Shown here piece after piece: positions 5,711 through 11,778 of a DNA stretch of 11,778 nucleotides. The stretch comes from Lachnospiraceae bacterium UBA1755 (lineage in GTDB: Bacteria > Bacillota > Clostridia > Lachnospirales > Lachnospiraceae). The stretch's first letter is position 1. Each line of letters starts with the position of its first letter. Made by a program: the position numbers and the translations under genes. The stretch lies in the NCBI GenBank assembly GCA_002314805.1, contig DCHJ01000113.1, forward strand, positions 13,699 to 25,476, in the 5' to 3' direction. The notes beneath the pieces were generated by a model that was not told where the DNA came from, made no database searches, and saw only the letters and a list, made by a program, of their open reading frames with translations.

Positions 5711-8578
5711 TCAGATAAGCCCATACTTTATCTTTATCCTCTCAAGCTTTTCTATCATCGGCTCTGCACCTATCCAGAGGAATATCGCGGTGGCAGATGC
5801 ATTGATCAGGTCCATCGGCAGGCCGATCAGATAATATGCGAATAGCATCCCCCTTGTGATATTATTCTGCCAGATAAGGGCCGCTGCAGTATTCATTATC
5901 GCGCCGTAGATCACAATTGCTGTCACTGCACCAAACAGACATATGGCGGTCCTGGTCCTCCTGAATATCCCTGTCCTGAAAAACATCCCGGAAAGCATGC
6001 CGACCAGTCCCATAGCACACATCTGCCATGGCGTCCAGGGACCCTGAGCGAAAACAAAGTTAGAGACCAGCATAGTCACAGCACCCACCACGAAGCCAAC
6101 TTCTCCTCCGAGTGCAATACCTGAGATTATTGTGATTGCCGAGACCGGATTGAAGCCGGGCAGCATGCCGAACGCGATCCTTCCGATGACACCGACAGCC
6201 GACAGTGCAGCTATCAGAACCAGTTCCCTGGCCTTGGGTCTGCGCCCTTCAAAGGCGGCGATCAGCGGCAGCATACATTCCAGCAGGACCACAATTGATG
6301 TGATGTAATACTTCCTGCTGCCCAGATAATGCGTCCCGAAAAATACGGTAGCCGGGATACACACAAAGACAGCTCCTATCGCAAGCAGCGTGCCCTTTGA
6401 TATCCCCCCAGTACCACGGGATGTCTTCACATCTATCTCGCTGCTGCCCTTCCTGCTTAAGATACAGGCAAGCACAAGCATGGCCGCGATCATAACTGCG
6501 TAAAGCGCAATGTATTTGCCCGATACTGAAGTCAGCTGACCGTCTGAGATGACTGTATTCAGATCATTCATTGTCAACGCTGCTATCATCACGACAATGA
6601 TGATAAGGAAGCATATACCTGTCACTACCTTCTTCCACACAGGAAGCTTATCCTTTTCCCTGTGATGGGTCCCGCCTGTACTGTCATGGTCCGCTGCTGC
6701 ATCCTCCGCATACCTGTCACGTATGATATCCTCTGCGCATGGCATATGCTTATCCTCATGCATTCCTGCCCTCGTGCATCCCGACGCAATGAGTTCTTCT
6801 GCGCATGACATTTGCTTTTCTTCCCGCAGTCCTGCCATCCCGCCCCCTGCTTCGGCTAGTTCCTCTGCGCATGACATCTGTGCTTCTTCCTGCAGTCCTG
6901 CCATCCTGCCTCCTGCTTCGGCTAGTTCCTCTGCGCATGGCGCATGCACTTCTTCCTGCATATCTGTATTTTCTCCGGTACACACACAGATCAGATCCTC
7001 TGCGGTCACTGCCAGCGGCACCAGATCACCCGCCATGCGGTTTACTGCTGTGGTATAGAAATGATTGCGTGAGAAAAACTGCCGCGGACTTCCTTCACTG
7101 ACAATGCAGCCGTCAAAGAGCAGCATGCATCTGTCGGCATACTCTGCGGCAAACTCCACATCATGTGTCACCATCAATACAGCAATTCCTCTCCCGAGCA
7201 GATCCCTGAGGATTGCAGATAATTCTTCCTTGAAGCCTGCATCCATGCCCTTTGTCGGCTCATCCAGAAATACTGTCTCCGGGTCTGTCAGCAATATCTT
7301 TGCCAGCGCAGTCCTCTGACTCTCTCCTCCTGACAGATCGAACGGATCTCGTTCCATGAGTGCTTCCAGATGACAGAGTCTTACCATCCTTCTTACCGCA
7401 GCTTCATCTCCTGTCACATCCGATAATTCATCCCGCACGGTTCGCCGGACAAAGAGTGTCTGAGGGTTTTGGGGAAGGACTGCGATCCTTCCTTTTCTTA
7501 CAGTCTCTCCCCTGTACGGATGCCTGACTGCGCTCAGGAGCCTGAGTGCTGTTGACTTTCCGCTGCCGTTTCCTCCCAGCAGTGCCGCAAACTCTCCCCT
7601 GCGCAGCTGCATCGAAAATCCCTTCAGGATGTCCTGTCCGTTCCTTTCATACCGGAACCAGATATCCCTTGCTTCGATCACGATATCTTCCGATACAGTC
7701 CTTTCCCCTCTCTCCGGGACCGGATACAGAGTATGATTCTGTGCGTATGCATGCATCCAATTGCGCCCCTGTGCTGCCGTGACGGGACAGCTGCCGCTGC
7801 CATCCCCTGCATGAGCCCATACACGCATCGGTACCGGCATAGCCTTGAACATGACCTCTCCGGCCTCACGCAGCATGCTGCCCACACTTCTTAAATCTCC
7901 GTTGCAGAGTATCTTCCCTTCATTCATGACGATGACCCTGTCGGCAGCATAAAGTGTCTCTTCCAGCCTCTGCTCTATCAGCAGTACCGTCACACCCAGT
8001 TCATGGTTGATGCGCACCAGCTCATTAATAAAGGCCGATGCTGCGATCGGATCCAGCTGTCCCGTAGGTTCATCCAGGATCAGTATCTCCGGAGCCATAG
8101 TCATGACTGCTGCAAGATTAAGCAGCTGCTTCTGACCGCCGGAGAGCTCTGCCACATTTCTGTAAAACCATCCCTCGATCCCGAAGAACTGCGCCATCTC
8201 TGCCGTCCTCTGTCTGATAGTAGGCGTATCATATCCCAGACTCTCCATGCCGAATGCCAGCTCATGCCACACCTTATCCGTTACGAGCTGGGTTTCGGGA
8301 GACTGCCTGACAAATCCGATCTTCTCCGTCTGAGTCCTTAAATCGATTTTGCCGATCTCACAGCCGTCAATGTATATGCTTCCGGATCGCTCGCCGCATG
8401 GTGCAATTGCCGGCTTAAGCTGCCGGATCAGAGTCGTCTTGCCACAGCCTGACGGACCGCACAGCACCGCAAATTCACCTCTGCCTATCCGCAGACTGAT
8501 ATCCTTCAGTACCGGATTGCCCGGATATGAAAAGCTGAAGTTTTCAAATATAATGCTCTCGTTTGACCGGCAGTTCAT
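5711..8578 (-). CDS. ECF transporter fusion: two ATPase domains plus membrane S component
   Basis: 955 residues combining subunits that are usually separate. ATPase 1 (about 8-240): Walker A GPSGCGKT (41-48), Q92, signature LSGGQ (145-149), Walker B ILILDEP (165-171). ATPase 2 (about 300-500): GGNGSGKS (335-342), Q370, LSGGE (415-419), FLDEP (437-441), switch His472. In ATPase 1 the switch His is Gln ('IEQRLEE', Q203). Residues 540-622 form a linker of four 22-residue repeats, each with one Cys. The membrane part (about 650-955) has two extra helices, then an S component with the AxxxA-type 'AALSA' (790-794) and 'QGPWTPWQM' (845-853). Such S components bind the vitamin, and the ATPases drive import via EcfT. 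The start ATG has GGGGA 10 nt upstream; the gap to ecfT is 45 nt. The substrate is unproven; the surface genes upstream suggest cobalamin or a relative. Confidence 0.9.
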   Translation of the reverse strand: MNCRSNESIIFENFSFSYPGNPVLKDISLRIGRGEFAVLCGPSGCGKTTLIRQLKPAIAPCGERSGSIYIDGCEIGKIDLRTQTEKIGFVRQSPETQLVTDKVWHELAFGMESLGYDTPTIRQRTAEMAQFFGIEGWFYRNVAELSGGQKQLLNLAAVMTMAPEILILDEPTGQLDPIAASAFINELVRINHELGVTVLLIEQRLEETLYAADRVIVMNEGKILCNGDLRSVGSMLREAGEVMFKAMPVPMRVWAHAGDGSGSCPVTAAQGRNWMHAYAQNHTLYPVPERGERTVSEDIVIEARDIWFRYERNGQDILKGFSMQLRRGEFAALLGGNGSGKSTALRLLSAVRHPYRGETVRKGRIAVLPQNPQTLFVRRTVRDELSDVTGDEAAVRRMVRLCHLEALMERDPFDLSGGESQRTALAKILLTDPETVFLDEPTKGMDAGFKEELSAILRDLLGRGIAVLMVTHDVEFAAEYADRCMLLFDGCIVSEGSPRQFFSRNHFYTTAVNRMAGDLVPLAVTAEDLICVCTGENTDMQEEVHAPCAEELAEAGGRMAGLQEEAQMSCAEELAEAGGGMAGLREEKQMSCAEELIASGCTRAGMHEDKHMPCAEDIIRDRYAEDAAADHDSTGGTHHREKDKLPVWKKVVTGICFLIIIVVMIAALTMNDLNTVISDGQLTSVSGKYIALYAVMIAAMLVLACILSRKGSSEIDVKTSRGTGGISKGTLLAIGAVFVCIPATVFFGTHYLGSRKYYITSIVVLLECMLPLIAAFEGRRPKARELVLIAALSAVGVIGRIAFGMLPGFNPVSAITIISGIALGGEVGFVVGAVTMLVSNFVFAQGPWTPWQMCAMGLVGMLSGMFFRTGIFRRTRTAICLFGAVTAIVIYGAIMNTAAALIWQNNITRGMLFAYYLIGLPMDLINASATAIFLWIGAEPMIEKLERIKIKYGLI
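6713..6961 (-). repeat. Four 66-nt tandem repeats coding for a Cys-bearing linker
   Basis: Within the ECF fusion gene, residues about 540-622 consist of four 22-residue units of the form 'xEE..M(S/P)CAEEL.....MAGL'. The cysteines fall at 548, 570, 592 and 614, exactly 22 apart. The first two units are nearly identical in DNA; the third and fourth drift progressively. The linker lies between ATPase 2 and the first membrane helix, so it should face the cytoplasm. Its acidic, Ala/Glu/Met-rich composition suggests helix. Confidence 0.9.
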
Positions 8579-8623
8579 AATCTGTCATTCCCCGTTCTGT
8601 ACTTTTCTGTTTCTCAGTTTTCT

Positions 8624-9538
8624 TCATTCGGTAATATTCCTTTTAAGCATGGCCCTGATCCGCCTGTCCTCGTACAGATCTATCATCACAGGAGTCATGC
8701 ACAATACAAGAAACAGGAGCTCTGTTACTATTGCCCCGGTGTCCTGAACCGCTCCCTTCACGGTCGGATAATATCTCCAGTATGCCGCTCCTCTGTATAC
8801 ACCTGCCACTGTCATCGCTGCGGCAAACAGTATCCAGATGAGCATCACACTGTCCCGTGTATCAAAATGATATATGGAAAAAGCCGTCCGTCCCTTCAGT
8901 CCGTATCCACGGCTGTTCATGGAATCCGCTGTATCGATCGCATTTTCCAGCGACCATGAAATAAGTGCTGACAGTAGCTTCACCCCGTTTTTTATCCTGT
9001 CCCACAGATCGCTTTCACTGTCCCCCCTGATACATTTCTGAGCCTCTCCTATATCTCTGAGCCGTTTAATAAACAGCGGAATGAATCTCAGTGCCATGCT
9101 CAGTATCAGTGACAGTCCGGGGATAAGTCTGCCAAAAAGATATACAAATTTATCGCTCGTAAAAACTGCCGTAAGACATGCAAACCACGATACGACAGCC
9201 GCCATCATCAGCCCTGCTCCGATCCCGTAAATGAGTGATTCCAGTGTGACCGGGTTTCCTCCGGGCAGATATGTAAGTATTGTCGCACCTTCATGACTGA
9301 AAAGCGGATTAAGCACTGCAGTTAAGACAGACAAAGGGAGTATGCAGATAAGCGAAAACTTACCTGCACTCTCCCTCCTTATCAGATGATAATATATTAC
9401 TGCGCTGACTGCCGAAATTATCTGAAAGACCGGATTGATCACAAACATCGTGATGCCGACAGCCAGAATGAAAAATGTCAGATTCACTGCCGGATGCAAT
9501 CCCGCAAACGCATCAGCCTGTCCCCTGCCGTTATTCAT
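8624..9538 (-). CDS. ecfT: ECF transporter transmembrane component EcfT (CbiQ family)
   Basis: 304 residues from the ATG at 9538. It is the scaffold subunit of ECF vitamin importers, linking ATPases to the S component. Several hydrophobic helices are evident (starting 'AVNLTFFILAVGITMFV', then 'FSLICILPLSVLTAVL' and 'GLSLILSMALRFIPLFI'). The two coupling-helix motifs that dock on the ATPases, normally Ala-Arg-Gly, appear as IRG in 'AQKCIRGD' (170-172) and SRG in 'ADSMNSRGYG' (209-211). The essential Arg-Gly is kept but both alanines are replaced. The reading frame is open to 9598, but that start would overlap the upstream gene by 68 nt. GGGAG (9552-9548) sits 9 nt from the ATG at 9538, which overlaps the upstream stop by 8 nt; the ATG at 9544 is only 3 nt from it. 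Coupled translation with the DUF4430 gene is likely. Confidence 0.9.
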   Translation of the reverse strand: MNNGRGQADAFAGLHPAVNLTFFILAVGITMFVINPVFQIISAVSAVIYYHLIRRESAGKFSLICILPLSVLTAVLNPLFSHEGATILTYLPGGNPVTLESLIYGIGAGLMMAAVVSWFACLTAVFTSDKFVYLFGRLIPGLSLILSMALRFIPLFIKRLRDIGEAQKCIRGDSESDLWDRIKNGVKLLSALISWSLENAIDTADSMNSRGYGLKGRTAFSIYHFDTRDSVMLIWILFAAAMTVAGVYRGAAYWRYYPTVKGAVQDTGAIVTELLFLVLCMTPVMIDLYEDRRIRAMLKRNITE

Positions 9539-10079
9539 ATCCATCCGCTCCCACAGAGGCATTGCCGACATCCGTACCCATATCACAGGTATAGGCAAAT
9601 ACGATCCTGTCTCCGTCCTTTAGCACATATTCCGAACTTCCAAACATGGGAAATTCATCGTTGACGCTGTACATCCATCCGCTCAGCGAACCGCAGTCAA
9701 ACTCATAAATATTGCCGATGCCTTCAATGTATATGGAGCCATACATCGGTGATTCCTCAAATTCCAGATGTATGCGCTGACTCCTGCACACCTTTTCAAG
9801 CACATCAAATGCACTGTCTCCGTCCTCAAAGCTTACCACTGTCTCCGGCAGTATCACTCCGTCCTCAGGGATCAGTTCATGCTTTTCCTTATCAAGTATA
9901 TCCATGTTATCAAGGATGGTTCCGCATGTGATGGCAATAGTACATGCATTGGCTCCTTCCTCTGCGCCTGATGATGCACTGCGAGTAAGCGTCCTCCTCC
10001 CAAACAGCAGTATGACTGCAGCCACCGCAACTGCCGCTATCAGTACGGCCGTAATGACATTTTTAACCTTCCTGTTCAT
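9531..10079 (-). CDS. Membrane-anchored DUF4430 (transcobalamin C-terminal-like) protein
   Basis: 182 residues. Residues about 8-26 form one hydrophobic segment (signal anchor, no lipobox), leaving the rest outside the cell. Residues about 46-168 form a DUF4430 domain (PF14478): 'CTIAITCGTILDN' opening, 'DGDSAFDVLEKVC' (86-98), 'IEGIGNIYEFDCGSLSGWMY' (118-137), and 'LKDGDRIVFAYTCDMG' (153-168). This fold is the C-terminal beta domain of animal transcobalamin and intrinsic factor, which closes over B12. Five cysteines (46, 52, 98, 129, 165) could form disulfides. It starts 12 nt after the prenyltransferase-like gene, with GGGAG upstream, and its stop overlaps ecfT. The arrangement suggests it passes a ligand to the importer; the ligand is inferred, not shown. 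Confidence 0.85.
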   Translation of the reverse strand: MNRKVKNVITAVLIAAVAVAAVILLFGRRTLTRSASSGAEEGANACTIAITCGTILDNMDILDKEKHELIPEDGVILPETVVSFEDGDSAFDVLEKVCRSQRIHLEFEESPMYGSIYIEGIGNIYEFDCGSLSGWMYSVNDEFPMFGSSEYVLKDGDRIVFAYTCDMGTDVGNASVGADGYE

Positions 10080-10091
10080 GATCCTGTCTCC

Positions 10092-11105
10092 CTACCGGTC
10101 CGTCATCCTGTACAGACTGCTTTTGCCCTCTGCTGCTCTCCATGCCGCAGTCATTGCATAAAATGCCTGCTCGGTAGCCATCATATCCGGACCTGTACCG
10201 GCCGTATGTCTGAAGCTTCCGTCATCCATGCGATAGGTCTGAAGATTGTCCCATACGGATCTCCCGTTTTTGACAAACCGCTTATCCGTCAGCGGTATTC
10301 CAAGCTCACACAGCGCCACGATCACCTGAGATGCGCTTTCGCTGGTCTCAATACCACAGCTTGCAAAGCCTCCGCTACTGTTCTGCAGCTGACTGAGTCT
10401 GCTTACGGCTTTATTTACGGCCGTAGAAACCTTATCCTGAGTCCGGTACTTTGCCAGGGCCTGCAGTACCATAGCTGTCATATCCGGATCTGCATCACCC
10501 TTTCCGGCCATATTCCAGCCTCCGTCCTCAAGGCTTGCAGCAAGGATGTGATCAATAAGTTTTTCTCTCGTAGTCTGCGAACTGCCGTTGTCATTTCGTA
10601 GTATATCATAATCTCCTGAATCCAGTGCGATAAGCGCCCATACAGGGCCGTTTAAGCCCTGTGCGGTGACTCTCTCATAGTCACCGAGTATCTCTGTCAG
10701 ATCATACCCGGCAGTTTTCGAAGCATCCTTGCCCATGGCAGTCAGTGCAAGGATCACTCTGCAGTTGTCTGTTACCTTTTTCCTGTGGAGCTCTCCTCTG
10801 CTTTTCCTTACCGTCTTCTCCACGTTTTTATAGTATGCATTGAAATACTCAGCATCAGCGGTCTGTGCACTTCTGGCCAAAGCCATCATATACCAGTCTC
10901 CTCCGGTTCCTGATACCTGAGGATCGCTGATCGCATTTCTCAGATAATCGGAGGTAGTTCTCAGATCCTGCCGGCTGACCCGACTTAATGCTGAGCCTTT
11001 CACCGCCGCAGCAGATTCAAAGGACCCGACAGCACATATCATTACCGCTGCCGCAATAATCACTATATACCGGATAAACTCTTTTACGCTCTTTTTATAC
11101 ATCAC
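10092..11105 (-). CDS. Secreted alpha/alpha-toroid (prenyltransferase/squalene-cyclase-like) repeat protein
   Basis: 337 residues. A Sec signal peptide is clear at residues 1-34 (KK/R-rich start, hydrophobic 'YIVIIAAAVMICAV', likely cleavage around 'SAAA'). The rest shows alpha/alpha repeats of the terpenoid-cyclase/prenyltransferase toroid: 'NGPVWALIALDSG' (152-164), 'LEDGGWNMAGKGDADPDMTA' (192-211), 'NSSGGFASCG' (242-251) and 'MDDGSFRHTAGTGPDMMATE' (293-312). Lacking prenyltransferase or cyclase catalytic motifs, it is best seen as a binding protein. Animal intrinsic factor and transcobalamin use the same barrel as their N-terminal half, so with the flanking DUF4430 genes this protein plausibly captures a corrinoid outside the cell. 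The start is GTG at 11105 or ATG at 11102; AAGGA lies 10 nt before the GTG. That ribosome site lies inside a decayed duplicate of the upstream gene's end. Confidence 0.85.
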   Translation of the reverse strand: MMYKKSVKEFIRYIVIIAAAVMICAVGSFESAAAVKGSALSRVSRQDLRTTSDYLRNAISDPQVSGTGGDWYMMALARSAQTADAEYFNAYYKNVEKTVRKSRGELHRKKVTDNCRVILALTAMGKDASKTAGYDLTEILGDYERVTAQGLNGPVWALIALDSGDYDILRNDNGSSQTTREKLIDHILAASLEDGGWNMAGKGDADPDMTAMVLQALAKYRTQDKVSTAVNKAVSRLSQLQNSSGGFASCGIETSESASQVIVALCELGIPLTDKRFVKNGRSVWDNLQTYRMDDGSFRHTAGTGPDMMATEQAFYAMTAAWRAAEGKSSLYRMTDR

Positions 11106-11229
11106 TGACCATCGATCCTTTGCACTTAAGCCACATATATCCTTATGACCTTATCTGCACCTGACAGTATAAGATCCCCGCATGGGATACCGGGATATCT
11201 GCCTCTCACACTGTACCCGCACCTGCCCG
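11102..11229 (-). pseudogene. Decayed tandem copy of the DUF4430 gene's 3' end
   Basis: Positions 11102-11203 align without gaps to 11230-11331, the end of the intact DUF4430 gene, at an offset of exactly 128 nt. By eye about 80% of positions match, including an identical 15-mer ending at the stop (ATCGATGGTCAGTGA on the minus strand). Translated, the remnant reads YSVRGRYPGIPCGDLILSG and then ADKVIRIYVA, a stop, and VQRIDGQ. The intact gene has YKVNGRYPGVSCGDYILSD, DKVVWVYVTSIQNIDGQ. The upstream part of the copy is missing. The remnant now supplies the ribosome binding site (AAAGGA) and the first start base for the prenyltransferase-like gene. It shows that a further DUF4430 gene or domain once stood here. 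Confidence 0.85.
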
Positions 11230-11778
11230 TCACTGACCATCGATATTCTGTATCGAAGTCACATATACCCATACGACCTTATCTCCGTCTGACAGTATAT
11301 AATCCCCGCACGAGACACCGGGATACCTGCCATTGACCTTATACATCCAGCCGCTGCTGCTGCCGTGATCAAACTCGCAGAGACCGTTAATGCCTCTTAC
11401 ATAGTTTCCGTCACCGTCAATATTCCAGTCATTGGCTTCGCACAGCAATCCAAGGACGTCAAATACTGTGGAGCCTTCTTCTACGGTATATTTTCCTGAA
11501 CCGCTGAATGGACTGCCGGCGGCTGATGTGACTATAGAAACAGTGACTCTGAGCTTCACATCCTTTTCGCTGGCTTCATCTGTCACACTGTCCTTTGAAC
11601 TCCCCGAAGCATCTGTCCCTGAAGCACCCGTCCCTGAAGCACCTGTCCCTGAAGCACCTGTCCCTGAATTATCTGCCTCGGTATCAGCGTTCTTAGAGCT
11701 GTCATCCTCCAGTATGTCACTGTCCTGAGAGGTCTGACCTGCATTTACTATCTGCTGGACCCCACCGATAGTCCATGC
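11230..11778 (-). CDS. DUF4430-domain surface protein, C-terminal part (cut by right window edge)
   Basis: The reading frame is open from the right edge to the TGA at 11232-11230, so 182 C-terminal residues are seen and the start lies outside. Numbering from the edge, residues 1-15 (AWTIGGVQQIVNAGQ) end an upstream domain I cannot identify. Residues about 16-68 are a Ser/Gly/Thr/Asp linker with SGTGA repeats. Residues about 70-182 are a DUF4430 domain: 'LRVTVSIVTSAAG', 'VEEGSTVFDVLGLLCEAN', 'INGLCEFDHGSSSGWMYKVN' and 'LSDGDKVVWVYVT'. A domain, linker and C-terminal beta-domain order resembles the layout of intrinsic factor and transcobalamin. It is the first gene seen in the ECF operon. A shorter start (GTG at 11586) would fall after the linker and is unlikely because the frame continues upstream. 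Confidence 0.85.
   Translation of the reverse strand, partial: AWTIGGVQQIVNAGQTSQDSDILEDDSSKNADTEADNSGTGASGTGASGTGASGTDASGSSKDSVTDEASEKDVKLRVTVSIVTSAAGSPFSGSGKYTVEEGSTVFDVLGLLCEANDWNIDGDGNYVRGINGLCEFDHGSSSGWMYKVNGRYPGVSCGDYILSDGDKVVWVYVTSIQNIDGQ
11606..11665 (-). repeat. Four tandem 15-nt repeats in the DUF4430 protein linker
   Basis: Four consecutive 15-nt units (plus strand GAAGCACCTGTCCCT, with one or two changes in the outer copies) code for SGTGA three times and SGTDA once. They make a flexible, in-frame, length-variable linker just before the DUF4430 domain. Confidence 0.9.

Noticed and set aside
5518..5724. Minus-strand 68-residue open frame across the gap between the ECF fusion gene and the lipoprotein gene
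   Set aside because: It runs through the tandem 26-bp repeats and the extended -10 promoter, overlaps the ECF fusion stop, and shows no recognisable protein features.
6723..7058. Plus-strand open frame of 111 codons with Ser/Ala/Pro repeats
   Set aside because: It is the antisense shadow of the 66-nt repeats in the ECF fusion gene; its repeat character comes from that gene.
9539..9598. Upstream start for ecfT at 9598
   Set aside because: It would overlap the DUF4430 gene by 68 nt and add a polar segment not typical of the family; an ATG with better-placed GGGAG exists at 9538.
11106..11229. Cobalamin riboswitch before the toroid gene
   Set aside because: The stretch is fully explained as a duplicated DUF4430 gene end and is too short; a riboswitch, if any, would lie upstream of the operon outside the window.

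Overview
The window looks like a chromosomal segment of a Firmicute of the class Clostridia, probably Lachnospiraceae. The basis is GC content near 50% by eye, strong GGAGG-type ribosome binding sites, an ECF-type vitamin transporter, secreted DUF4430 and prenyltransferase-like proteins, a butyrate kinase-like gene and an HTH-Uma2 fusion. This placement is an inference. Every gene I can support lies on the minus strand, so transcription runs from the right edge to the left. No rRNA, tRNA, CRISPR array or insertion sequence was seen.

Right half (about 5711-11778): one tightly packed operon that enters from beyond the right edge. In transcription order it holds a secreted or anchored protein ending in a DUF4430 domain (5' part outside the window); a decayed second copy of that gene's 3' end; a secreted alpha/alpha-toroid protein of the prenyltransferase/squalene-cyclase fold; a second, membrane-anchored DUF4430 protein; the ECF transmembrane component EcfT; and a 955-residue protein fusing two ECF ATPase domains to a membrane S component. 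DUF4430 is the C-terminal beta-domain fold of animal transcobalamin and intrinsic factor, whose N-terminal half is an alpha/alpha-barrel. The operon therefore encodes both architectural halves of an animal B12 carrier as surface proteins, together with a complete ECF importer. The best hypothesis is a Gram-positive capture-and-import system for cobalamin or another corrinoid; the substrate is not shown by the sequence.

Middle (about 4304-5710): an intergenic region with two tandem 26-bp repeats and a strong extended -10 promoter, then a lipoprotein with a long Ala/Glu/Thr stalk built from DNA repeats and an unrecognised C-terminal domain.

Left half (1-4303): a divergent butyrate kinase-like gene and a creatininase-family amidohydrolase form a pair closed by a hairpin. 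Next come an HTH-Uma2 putative nuclease and a TrmH/SpoU RNA methyltransferase, joined by a TGATG stop/start overlap. A three-frame remnant of an RluA-type pseudouridine synthase follows, and then the start of a MATE-family transporter cut by the left edge.
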